A stretch of 64,000 bases of DNA from Gordonia hongkongensis (lineage in GTDB: Bacteria; Actinomycetota; Actinomycetes; Mycobacteriales; Mycobacteriaceae), in NCBI RefSeq assembly GCF_023078355.1, contig NZ_CP095552.1:496001-560000 (forward strand), written 5' to 3'. The notes below the pieces were generated by a model that made no database searches, was not told where the DNA came from, and saw nothing but the letters and a program-made list of their open reading frames with translations. Shown one piece after another: positions 1 to 7,256 of the stretch (positions within the stretch are counted from its first letter, which is position 1; the number at the start of each line of letters is the position of its first letter). Position numbers and translations under genes: made by a program.

Positions 1-91
1 CGCCGATGACCTGCGCGCGGGTCTGCGCGTCGTCGGAATAGACCAGCACGCGCAGGGCCCGCGCAGACTGGGAGTCGGTCACGGTTGGCAT
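1..91 (-). CDS. Atypical response regulator, Rv3143-like (partial)
   Basis: Only the first 30 codons are present; the gene runs off the left edge on the minus strand. The start ATG is at 91-89. After a short polar N-terminus it reads LRVLVYSDDAQTR, resembling the opening strand and acidic turn of the receiver fold in the M. tuberculosis orphan response regulator Rv3143. That identification is from memory of the family opening motif, and the body of the protein is not visible. It lies 76 bp downstream of ddl on the same strand, so co-transcription is possible. Confidence 0.55.
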   Translation of the reverse strand, partial: MPTVTDSQSARALRVLVYSDDAQTRAQVIG

Positions 92-167
92 GCTACAACC
101 CGGCACCCTCGCCGAGCCCTGGAACATGCGCGCGTCTGCACATCGGCGTCACGAGCGTGCGCCGCTC

Positions 168-1244
168 TCAGTGCTCGGTGGAGAACCCCGTGCGACGGCG
201 GTGCACCTCGAGCGCGAACGTGACGAGCTGATCGATCAGGTCCGGGTAGGGCACGCCGGTCGCCTCCCACAGCTTGGGGTACATCGATCCCGGGGTGAAA
301 CCCGGGATGGTGTTGACCTCGTTGAGCAGCCAGCCACGGCCGGACTCCTCGTAGAAGAAGTCGACGCGGGCCATGCCGGTGCAGCGCATCGCGGTGAACG
401 TCCTCGCCGCGAGCTCGCGGACCTCGGCGGCCGCCGCGTCGGACACCGCAGCGGGGATGACCAGCTGGGCGGCGCCGGTGACGTACTTGTCCTCGTAGTC
501 GTAGAACTCGCTCCCGGGTTTGATCTCGCCCGGCACCGAGGTCTCGGGCGCCGTGTCACCGAGAACGGCGACCTCGATCTCGCGCCCGGTGACGGCCTCC
601 TCGATGATGACCACGTTGTCGTATCGGAGCGCGAGATTCACCGCCGTGTCGAGTTCGGCCTCGTCGTGCGCCTCGGTGATGCCCACCGACGAGCCAAGGT
701 TCGCCGGCTTGACGAACACCGGGAGCCCCAGCGCATCGATCGCGCGGGCGGTGATCGTCTCCGGGTCGTCGACACCGTCGCGGAACTCGACCCAGCGGCA
801 CTGCGGGATGCCTGCCTGCTCGGCGACGATCTTGGCCATCGCCTTGTCCATGCATACCGCGGACGACAACACACCCGCGCCCACATACGGCAGCTTGAAC
901 AGCTCGAGCATCCCCTGGATGGTGCCGTCCTCACCGTGCGGTCCATGGAGAAGGGGAAGGACGACCGTGATGGCCTCGTCCGCGTGACCACGCAGTTCGG
1001 TCAGCGGGTCGACGGCGGTTCCGGCGACCTCGAGGGTGTCGGGGAGTGGCGTGCCGTCGGCGATGGCGGCGATCGCCTTGTCGTTGCGCAACCACGTGCC
1101 GTCCTTGGCGATGCCGATGGGGACCAGGTCGTATTTGGCCCGGTCGGCCGCGGCCAGGACATGAGCCGCTGTGACCCGCGACACATCGTGCTCGGCGGAG
1201 ACGCCACCGTAGAGAACCACCAGACGCAACAGCCGAGAAGACAT
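168..1244 (-). CDS. ddl: D-alanine--D-alanine ligase
   Basis: ATP-grasp ligase that joins two D-alanines in the cytoplasm for the peptidoglycan stem peptide. The 358-residue product has the family landmarks in order: an N-terminal VVLYGGVSAEHDVS loop, LLHGPHGEDGTIQG, the ATP-binding FVKPANLGSSVG segment, and the C-terminal metal-binding NEVNTIPGFTPGSMYP. Length is normal. The start is set at ATG 1244 because a -10-like TATCGT (1257-1252, minus strand) lies 7 nt upstream, which suggests a leaderless mRNA. A GTG nine bases further upstream would overlap that hexamer. The gene is divergent from a MurF-like ligase, the enzyme type that consumes the D-Ala-D-Ala product, so the pair is functionally coherent. 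Confidence 0.95.
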   Translation of the reverse strand: MSSRLLRLVVLYGGVSAEHDVSRVTAAHVLAAADRAKYDLVPIGIAKDGTWLRNDKAIAAIADGTPLPDTLEVAGTAVDPLTELRGHADEAITVVLPLLHGPHGEDGTIQGMLELFKLPYVGAGVLSSAVCMDKAMAKIVAEQAGIPQCRWVEFRDGVDDPETITARAIDALGLPVFVKPANLGSSVGITEAHDEAELDTAVNLALRYDNVVIIEEAVTGREIEVAVLGDTAPETSVPGEIKPGSEFYDYEDKYVTGAAQLVIPAAVSDAAAAEVRELAARTFTAMRCTGMARVDFFYEESGRGWLLNEVNTIPGFTPGSMYPKLWEATGVPYPDLIDQLVTFALEVHRRRTGFSTEH

Positions 1245-1313
1245 GCCTGTCACGATACGGCCCCGTGCAATCGGGTTCTCGGCGTGTGCTGGGGACTCGG
1301 CTAGCGTGAGACC
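1245..1313. promoter_or_regulatory. Divergent ddl / MurF-like promoter region
   Basis: This 69-bp gap separates two head-to-head genes and holds a -10-like hexamer for each: TATCGT (minus strand, 1257-1252) 7 nt before the ddl ATG, and TAGCGT (plus strand, 1302-1307) 6 nt before the GTG of the ligase. The spacings imply that both transcripts begin at or very near their start codons. No convincing -35 boxes are seen, which is common in actinobacterial promoters. Confidence 0.5.
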
Positions 1314-2627
1314 GTGCATTTCAGAGCAAGCGAGGTCGCGGAGGCCGTGGGCGGGGAGCTGCTGGGCCCCGACGTGCAGATCGACGGGGCGAGCATCGAC
1401 TCGCGGAGTGTTCGGCCGGGCCAGCTGTTCGTGCCGATCGTCGCCGAGCGCGACGGCCACGATTTCATCAAGTCCGCACTCGACGGCGGGGCCACCGCCT
1501 ACCTCTCCTCGAGGGTCGACCCGGTCGGCGGGACCGCCATCCGCGTCGCCGACACCGCGCTCGCCCTCGCCGACCTCGGTCGAGCGGTCCGCGCCCGGGT
1601 CCCCGATCGCGTGGTGGGCATCACCGGCTCGGTAGGCAAGACCTCGACCAAGGATCTGCTCGCGGGTGTGCTGCGCACCACCTACCGCACCGCGGCGAGC
1701 GAGAAGTCGTTCAACAACGAGCTCGGGCTGCCGATCACCCTCGCCGCGGCCGCCGACGACGTGGAGGCGGTGGTCCTCGAGATGGGCGCCCGCGGCGTCG
1801 GGCACATCGACCTGCTGTGTTCCATCGCGAAACCGACGGTCGGCGTGATCACCCGCGTCGAGGGCGTGCACCTGGAGCTGTTCGGTGACATCGAGTCCGT
1901 CGCGCGCGCGAAGGGTGAACTGGTGGAATCGCTCCCGGCCGACGGGATCGCGGTGCTCAATGCCGACCATCGGTACGTCGCGGCGATGGCGGATCGCACC
2001 TCGGCGCGTGTCCTGCGCTACGGGCTGTCGCCGGACGCCGATGTGTACGCGTCCGACATCGTCCTGGACGACGAGTTGCGCGCGACGTTCCGGCTGCACA
2101 CACCGTGGGGTTCGACGGAGGTCCGACTGGGCGCCCGCGGCGAGCACCAGGTCCCCAACGCGCTGGCGGCGGCGGCTGCCGCCGGCGGGCTAGGGGTGCC
2201 GGTCGAGTCGATGGCGGACGGGTTCCTCGCCGCCGAATTGTCCGGTCTACGAATGGAACTCGCCACCTCGTCGCGAGGCGTCACGGTCCTCAACGATGCC
2301 TACAACGCCAACCCGACGTCGATGTCGGCTGCGCTGCGGTCGCTGGCGACACTCCCCGCGTCGCGTCGGGTGGCGGTTCTCGGCACCATGGCCGAACTCG
2401 GCGCCGACTCGCCAGACCAGCACCGTGCGATCGCACTGGAGGCCAGGGATCTGGGCATCGAGGTCATCGCGGTCGCCGAGGCCGACTACGGTGACACCGC
2501 TCGGCACGTTTCCGACGTCGACGGCGTGTCGGCCGAACTCGGCGACCTCGACGACGGGACCGCAGTGCTGGTCAAGGGGAGTCGGGTCGCGGCGCTCGAG
2601 CGCGTGGCGGAGGCGCTGCTGGACTGA
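1314..2627 (+). CDS. murF: MurF-like UDP-MurNAc-tripeptide--D-Ala-D-Ala ligase
   Basis: Mur ligase family protein of 437 residues, predicted to add D-Ala-D-Ala to the UDP-MurNAc-tripeptide in the cytoplasm. Domain order fits MurF: a small N-terminal domain (SIDSRSVRPGQLFVP), a central ATPase domain with P-loop GSVGKTSTKD and the SFNNELGLPITL segment, and a C-terminal domain with NDAYNANPTSM and VLVKGSR. It is shorter than mycobacterial MurF (about 510 aa) as I remember it, and it lies away from a division and cell-wall cluster, so it may be a second, divergent MurF. A GTG start at 1314 is preceded at 6 nt by TAGCGT. It is divergent from ddl. Family assignment is firm; whether it is the main MurF is not. 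Confidence 0.85.
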   Translation: MHFRASEVAEAVGGELLGPDVQIDGASIDSRSVRPGQLFVPIVAERDGHDFIKSALDGGATAYLSSRVDPVGGTAIRVADTALALADLGRAVRARVPDRVVGITGSVGKTSTKDLLAGVLRTTYRTAASEKSFNNELGLPITLAAAADDVEAVVLEMGARGVGHIDLLCSIAKPTVGVITRVEGVHLELFGDIESVARAKGELVESLPADGIAVLNADHRYVAAMADRTSARVLRYGLSPDADVYASDIVLDDELRATFRLHTPWGSTEVRLGARGEHQVPNALAAAAAAGGLGVPVESMADGFLAAELSGLRMELATSSRGVTVLNDAYNANPTSMSAALRSLATLPASRRVAVLGTMAELGADSPDQHRAIALEARDLGIEVIAVAEADYGDTARHVSDVDGVSAELGDLDDGTAVLVKGSRVAALERVAEALLD

Positions 2628-2640
2628 GGGGGTTTCGACA

Positions 2641-2674
2641 AGCTCAACCGGCGGGGGAGAGCTCAACCGGCGGG
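2641..2674. repeat. Two direct copies of AGCTCAACCGGCGGG
   Basis: The 15-mer AGCTCAACCGGCGGG occurs at 2641-2655 and again at 2660-2674 in the short gap between the convergent MurF-like gene and gadB. It resembles the 27-bp tandem unit near 10.4 kb (GCTCGACCAGCGGG), which suggests a shared intergenic repeat family. No function can be read from it. Confidence 0.6.
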
Positions 2675-2676
2675 CA

Positions 2677-4107
2677 TCAGTGGTGGAAGTGTGACCCGTC
2701 GCCCTCGCGTGGCATCGGGCTCTCCAGGCGGTTGAGGAAGTCGACCTCGGTCCGGATGTCGGCGATGAGTGCACGGGCGAGGTCGTGACTCAGCCCGGCG
2801 CGCACGACGATTCGCTGCACGGACAGGTCGGCGAGGTCGTCGGCCATCGGGTATGCGGGAACGAGCCAGCCCTTCATGCGCAGGCGGTCGGACAGGTCGT
2901 AGAGGTTCCAGTTCTCGCTGTGCCCGGCCTTCAGTTTCCAGGCGAAGACCGGGATCGTGTCGCCCTTGCTGACCAATTCGAGGCCGTCGATCTGGGCGAT
3001 CTGTCCGGAAAGCCATTGCGCCACATCGAGAGAACCCTGCTGGACCTGGGTGAAGCCGTCGCGGCCGAGCCGCAGGAACACGTAGTACTGCAGCAGGACC
3101 TGTGCGCCGGGACGGGAGAAGTTGAGTGCCAGGGTCGGCATGTCGCCGCCGAGGTAGGAGCAGTGGAACACCATGCTCTCGGGCAGTGCGTCGGTGTCGC
3201 GCCACACGATCCAGCCGACACCTGGATAGACCAGTCCGTACTTGTGGCCCGAGGTGTTGATCGAGACGACACGGTCGACACGGAAGTCCCATTCGAGGTC
3301 CGGCTGACAGAAGGGGGCGATCATCGCACCCGACGCGCCGTCGATGTGGATCTTCACGTCGAGTCCGGTGTCGGCCTGGATCTCGTCGAGCTTGGCCGCG
3401 ATCGCGGTGACCGGCTCGTACATGCCGGTGTAGGTCTGTCCCATGATGGCGACGACCCCGATCGTGTTCTCGTCCACGTACTTCTCGAGCTCGTGACCGT
3501 CGAGGACGAGGTGGTCGGGGCTGATCGGTACCCATTTGGGCTCGACCTCGAAGTAGTTGCAGAACTTCTCCCAGCACACCTGGACCGCCGTCGACAGCAC
3601 GATGTTGGGATTCTCGGTTGACTTGCCCTCGGCGCGGCGCCGGGTCTGCCAGTGCCGTTTGAGCGCGAGCCCACCGAGCATGCAGGCCTCCGACGAGCCG
3701 ATCGTCGAGGTACCGATCGCGTTGTCGACGTCCGGGTTGTGCCACAGGTCGGCGAGGATGCGCCAGCACCGGTCCTCGATCGCGGCCGTCTGCGGGTACT
3801 CGTCCTTGTCGATCATGTTCTTGTCGAAGGTCTCCGAGTACAACTTCTTGGCCTCGTCGTCCATCCACGTCGACACGAAGGTCGCGAGGTTCAGGCGGGC
3901 GTTCCCGTCGAGCATCGCCTCGTCGTGCACGATCTGATAGGCGGTGTCGGGCAACAACATCGAGTCACCCAGTGCGAACTTGGGGAGGTCGGTCGCCTCG
4001 CCTTCGCGGTTGAAGACGGTGCGCAGGGTCATCGCATCGCCGATGTTGGTGGTGGCGCGGGCGCCACCGCTCTTGTTGTGGACGCCCGGGTCGGTGGTCA
4101 TGGACAC
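2677..4107 (-). CDS. gadB: Glutamate decarboxylase (PLP-dependent)
   Basis: Group II PLP decarboxylase converting L-glutamate to GABA and CO2, consuming a proton. The 476-residue protein matches bacterial GadB along its length: DEYPQTAAIEDRC, STIGSSEACMLGGLALK, HIDGASGAMIAPF, and the PLP lysine in SINTSGHKYG (about K289 counted from the GTG start). The LNFSRPGAQV region and the C-terminal VVRAGLSHDLAR helix follow. The end is SHFHH, and GadB tails commonly end with a histidine. Two starts six bases apart are possible: GTG 4107 (used) and ATG 4101. In many bacteria the enzyme serves acid resistance with a glutamate/GABA antiporter, but no antiporter is adjacent here. It converges on the MurF-like gene. 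Confidence 0.93.
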   Translation of the reverse strand: MSMTTDPGVHNKSGGARATTNIGDAMTLRTVFNREGEATDLPKFALGDSMLLPDTAYQIVHDEAMLDGNARLNLATFVSTWMDDEAKKLYSETFDKNMIDKDEYPQTAAIEDRCWRILADLWHNPDVDNAIGTSTIGSSEACMLGGLALKRHWQTRRRAEGKSTENPNIVLSTAVQVCWEKFCNYFEVEPKWVPISPDHLVLDGHELEKYVDENTIGVVAIMGQTYTGMYEPVTAIAAKLDEIQADTGLDVKIHIDGASGAMIAPFCQPDLEWDFRVDRVVSINTSGHKYGLVYPGVGWIVWRDTDALPESMVFHCSYLGGDMPTLALNFSRPGAQVLLQYYVFLRLGRDGFTQVQQGSLDVAQWLSGQIAQIDGLELVSKGDTIPVFAWKLKAGHSENWNLYDLSDRLRMKGWLVPAYPMADDLADLSVQRIVVRAGLSHDLARALIADIRTEVDFLNRLESPMPREGDGSHFHH

Positions 4108-4147
4108 CGAACCTATCCGACCCGGACGACCGGCGGGTGGCGATCTT

Positions 4148-4939
4148 TCACCCTCGTCCCGCGTTTGCGTGGATCACCTCCCGCAGGTAGACGGCCAGGC
4201 CGGGGGCCTGCGCGTCGTAGTGCTCGGTGAACCGCGGGTCCGCGACGTACAAGTCGGCAAGGCACACCTGCATGGCGTGATCACAGTCGTAGAAGCGCCC
4301 GATCTGTGCGCGGTGCTCTTCGGCGAGCGAGTTCGCCTCGGCGGTGCCAGGAGTCACCCCGCGACGCATCGCGTCCGCGAGCCGTCGTTCCAGGTCGTCG
4401 GTCTCGTCCTTGATGCGCTGCCAGTCCTCCTTGGAGAACTGCCCGGTCCGCTTCTGGCTCTGCTTCCACGCGTCGGTGTTCCCCCAGCGTTCCTCGGCCT
4501 CGGCGGCGTACTCCTCGCCTGGCCATTGGTCGCCGAAGATCTCGGCCTGCTCGGCCGCCGACAGGGCAATGCCTTCCTTCTTGGCGTTCATCATCTCCTC
4601 CAGTGCTGCGACCATCCGGAGCAAGCGATCGATCCGGCCGGTCAGCAGCTCGCGCTGCGTCTCGAGGTGACCCATGGGGTCCACATCCGGATCGTCGAGC
4701 AGGGTCGCTATCTGCTCGAGGGAGAAGCCCAGCTCACGGTAGGTGAGTACCTGGTGGAGACGTTCGACGTCGGTGTCGTCGTAGACGCGATACCCGGCTG
4801 GTGTCCGACCGGACGGCACCACCAGGCCGATCTGGTCGTAGTGATGCAGCGTGCGGATGCTGACGCCGACCATGCCGGCGACGACACCGACGGTCAGCTC
4901 CCGGGTGTCCACCTTGGAAGTGTGCTTTTCCTCGCTCAC
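4148..4939 (-). CDS. MerR-family regulator with TipAS drug-binding domain
   Basis: 263-residue transcription factor. An N-terminal MerR winged helix (TVGVVAGMVGVSIRTLHHYDQIGLV, then GYRVYDDTDVERL) is followed by a coiled-coil dimerisation helix and a C-terminal TipAS-type domain ending in HAMQVCLADLYVADPRFTEHYD. TipA-like proteins bind thiopeptides or other amphipathic drugs and activate their own promoter; that is family knowledge and the ligand here is unknown. The GTG start at 4939 is 7 nt from a predicted -10, and an operator-like dyad lies in the promoter spacer (4947-4977), so autoregulation is likely. It is followed on the same strand by gadB after 40 bp, so read-through into gadB is possible. 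Confidence 0.88.
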   Translation of the reverse strand: MSEEKHTSKVDTRELTVGVVAGMVGVSIRTLHHYDQIGLVVPSGRTPAGYRVYDDTDVERLHQVLTYRELGFSLEQIATLLDDPDVDPMGHLETQRELLTGRIDRLLRMVAALEEMMNAKKEGIALSAAEQAEIFGDQWPGEEYAAEAEERWGNTDAWKQSQKRTGQFSKEDWQRIKDETDDLERRLADAMRRGVTPGTAEANSLAEEHRAQIGRFYDCDHAMQVCLADLYVADPRFTEHYDAQAPGLAVYLREVIHANAGRG

Positions 4940-4946
4940 ATCGACA

Positions 4947-4977
4947 ACCCTGCTGCCTGACGTCGCGTGAGGGTCAA
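4947..4977 (-). promoter_or_regulatory. MerR-type promoter/operator of the TipA-like gene
   Basis: On the minus strand TTGACC (4977-4972) is followed after a long 19-nt spacer by CAGGGT (4952-4947), which ends 7 nt before the GTG start. The spacer contains the imperfect dyad CCTCACG-CGA-CGTCAGG (4972-4956), with one mismatch. An over-long spacer carrying a dyad is the classic arrangement for MerR-family activators, which twist the promoter to bring the boxes into register. Confidence 0.6.
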
Positions 4978-5136
4978 GTGTGCGGAGCGACCGGTGCCGT
5001 CGGCGTCACAGAAACTTGACATGTGTATCAGATTGGAAACCAGGGTACGTGTGCACCGATCTCGGGCCGTCGGCCCGGTAGTGTTGGTATCACCTGCAAC
5101 ACCAGTAACACGCGTACCACGATCTGGAGTCACCGC

Positions 5137-6030
5137 ATGTCCGTGCCGTATGGCCGCAGCCCCCGCCGAGGCCTCGGCATCCGAACCCTGCTGACGGCGG
5201 CGGCCACCATCGTCGCTCTCCTCGCCGGACTCGTCACGGCCGGCGGGGCCCAGGCAGCGGACGGATACGCATACGTGAATCTCGGTGACAGCTACAGCGC
5301 AGGCGCATCGGTGTTCCCCCAGGCGACGAGCGCGGCGACCTTCTGCTCGAACTCGGCGATCAACTACTCCAGCCTCGTTGCCAAACGACGCGGGACCGAG
5401 GTCGTCGATGTCAGTTGCGCGGGCGCGACGACCGAAGACCTCACCAAGTCGCAGTATCGGTGGCAGGGACCGCAGATCAGCGCGATCGGACCGGCCACCC
5501 GCTTGATCACCCTCACGATCGGCGCGAACAACAACAGACTGTTCAGCAATTCGACCTCGGCCTGCCAGCGGGCGTGGATGGCCGCGCCGTTGTCAGCGAC
5601 CCCATGTCGCGACGAGTTCGGTACCTCGTTGGTCGACAAGATCAAATCCTCGACCTACCCCGACCTCGTGAACGCCCTGCGCCTCGTCGGCCGCGAAGCG
5701 CCGCGCGCACGCGTCGTCCTCGTCGGATATCCGCAGATCTTCCCGGCCACGGGTTCGGCGCTCTGCTCGGCGTCGTTGCTCACGACACCCGGGGACACCG
5801 CATACCTGCATCGTGTCTTCAAAGCCCTCAACGACGCCATGCGCCGCGCCGCCGCAGCCACCCGCGTGACCTTCGTCGACATGACCAAGGTCTCCGCGGG
5901 CCACGACGCCTGCGCGGGCGAACGGCGATGGGTCGAGCCGACGCTCGGTGCGGTCAGCTTCCCCGCGATGCACGCCAACGCGCGCGGCCAGAAGGCGATG
6001 GCCGACCAGGTCGTGGCCGCGCTGCGGTGA
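5137..6030 (+). CDS. Secreted SGNH/GDSL hydrolase (lipase/esterase)
   Basis: 297-residue exported serine hydrolase. An N-terminal signal peptide (arginine-rich start, hydrophobic core ending GGAQA, about residue 40) precedes the SGNH fold. The block I nucleophile is in VNLGDSYSAG (about S52), block III is TIGANN, and the block V histidine is in PAMHANARG near the C-terminus. Paired cysteines in the mature region are typical of secreted actinobacterial members. The ATG at 5137 is preferred over upstream in-frame starts because GGAG lies 8 nt before it and because it puts the signal peptide at the N-terminus. The substrate is not predictable. The upstream gap has TTGACA (5016-5021) and a TGTTG/CAACA dyad, both unproven. 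Confidence 0.87.
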   Translation: MSVPYGRSPRRGLGIRTLLTAAATIVALLAGLVTAGGAQAADGYAYVNLGDSYSAGASVFPQATSAATFCSNSAINYSSLVAKRRGTEVVDVSCAGATTEDLTKSQYRWQGPQISAIGPATRLITLTIGANNNRLFSNSTSACQRAWMAAPLSATPCRDEFGTSLVDKIKSSTYPDLVNALRLVGREAPRARVVLVGYPQIFPATGSALCSASLLTTPGDTAYLHRVFKALNDAMRRAAAATRVTFVDMTKVSAGHDACAGERRWVEPTLGAVSFPAMHANARGQKAMADQVVAALR

Positions 6031-6094
6031 GGGACCGCTGTGCGGGCTGCTCGCCGTGTAGAGGCACTGCTCACTGGTCGGTAGGGGGGTACTC

Positions 6095-6580
6095 ATGGGA
6101 CTCATTCGGTCGTACACCAGGCTCAGCGACGATGAACTGCGCGAAATCAACATGATGGGTTCGGCCCGGGACATCGCCGACTTCGTCAGCAGCCTCCGTC
6201 AAGCCGACCCGACCATCTCCACCGACATCGACAAGGCGTATCAGGCACTCGAGCTGATGTTCGACCGATCGGCGATGCCGGTGAACCCGGTCCGAGGGCA
6301 AGGAATGGTGCCCGGCAACATCGACTTCGGCGAAGGTGTCCCGAACTACATGAGTCCCGAGTACGTGGTGGCCACCCGGGACATCCTCGCGCACATCACC
6401 TTCGACACGTTGCTCGATGACACCACCGCGACAGAACTCGCTCGCCAGGAGGTGTGGCCGATGATGCGCCATTGGGACGATGGGGCTGTCGAGTACTTGC
6501 GAGAAAAGTACGCGATCATGGCTGGTTTCGTCAGCCTGGCCGCCGATCTCGACAACCACCTGGTGCTGGAGCTTGTGTAG
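6095..6580 (+). CDS. DUF1877 family protein
   Basis: 161-residue cytoplasmic protein that opens with MGLIRSYTRLSDDELREI and has the alpha/beta pattern of the DUF1877 (YfbM-like) family, whose biochemical role is not known. It includes the PNYMSPEYVVATRDIL segment and a C-terminal helix ending DNHLVLELV. There is no signal peptide or membrane segment. A G-rich ribosome-binding sequence (GGGGGG) stands just upstream of the ATG. It lies alone, 64 bp after the SGNH hydrolase gene on the same strand and convergent with the lipoprotein gene, so nothing in the context narrows its role. Confidence 0.75.
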   Translation: MGLIRSYTRLSDDELREINMMGSARDIADFVSSLRQADPTISTDIDKAYQALELMFDRSAMPVNPVRGQGMVPGNIDFGEGVPNYMSPEYVVATRDILAHITFDTLLDDTTATELARQEVWPMMRHWDDGAVEYLREKYAIMAGFVSLAADLDNHLVLELV

Positions 6581-6603
6581 GACAGACGTGCCGCCGTGGG
6601 TCG

Positions 6604-6622
6604 GTTCGAAGCCGGCTCGAAC
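6604..6622. terminator. Possible bidirectional hairpin
   Basis: Inverted repeat GTTCGA-(7 nt)-TCGAAC between the convergent DUF1877 and lipoprotein genes. The stem is only 6 bp and no U-tract follows, so this is a weak terminator candidate. Confidence 0.3.
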
Positions 6623-6661
6623 AGTTTGGCTCGGCTGCCCGACTGACGCCCCATAGAAGAA

Positions 6662-7165
6662 CTACGGCGCGAAACCGATGACCGCGGTGCCCTTCTGGCA
6701 GGCCGCAAGGACGCCTTCGAGCTGAGACGGCGCGCAGGTCCAGCCGGCCACCGACTGCTGTTGACCGGTGGTGATCTTCGGTCCGTACTGGGTGGCGATG
6801 GTCCGTGCCGAATCGCAGGACACGTCGCCGGCGAGGATCATGACACGCAACGCGCCGTCGGGGCCCGGGATGGTGCCGCAAGTGGTGTCGGAGTCGTCGG
6901 ACGCGGTCGCACTCGACGCCGTGGTCGACACCGGCTTGCGGCCGGGGACCACCGGCGGCGAGGTGGCGGGCTGTTCGGCGGACGGTGGTCCCGACTCCGC
7001 GGCGCCGGCCTGAGAGGTCGACGAAGCGGTGGTCACGTCCTCTTCCGCGCCGCAGGCCACGAGCGTCGACATCGCCGCCGCGAGTCCCAGGGTCGCCGCC
7101 GCGACCCTGATCGGTCGGCGAGAGCGGCTCGTGGTGGGACCGGTGGGACGAGTTCTGCGCGACAT
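6662..7165 (-). CDS. Putative lipoprotein of unknown function
   Basis: 167-residue protein with a lipoprotein signal: a basic N-terminus, a hydrophobic stretch, and the lipobox LVAC (C38 becomes the lipidated residue). A Ser/Thr/Ala/Pro-rich linker of about 50 residues follows, then a small C-terminal domain with three cysteines (CGTIPGPDG, VSCDSAR, WTCAPSQ) plus CQKGT. The mature form should sit on the outer face of the cytoplasmic membrane. I do not recognise the C-terminal domain; it looks like small mycobacterial-type secreted proteins. The start is ATG 7165, with the -10-like TACCGT 8 nt upstream. It is divergent from tgt. Confidence 0.75.
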   Translation of the reverse strand: MSRRTRPTGPTTSRSRRPIRVAAATLGLAAAMSTLVACGAEEDVTTASSTSQAGAAESGPPSAEQPATSPPVVPGRKPVSTTASSATASDDSDTTCGTIPGPDGALRVMILAGDVSCDSARTIATQYGPKITTGQQQSVAGWTCAPSQLEGVLAACQKGTAVIGFAP

Positions 7166-7256
7166 GGTTCACTACGGTAGCGAATGCGGTGTCGTCGACC
7201 GCACCGGTGGCCGGTGCCGGCCGTCGGTTTGGGATGGGCGTGCCCGACCTGCGAAG

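Noticed and set aside
168..2147. Minus-strand frame extending ddl upstream by about 300 codons
   Set aside because: The extension is antisense to the MurF-like gene and has low-complexity Arg/Gly/Asp composition; the promoter hexamer and homology place the start at 1244.
4940..5136. Promoter for the SGNH hydrolase at TTGACA 5016
   Set aside because: A good -35 match but no acceptable -10 at 16-19 nt, so it was not listed as a feature.
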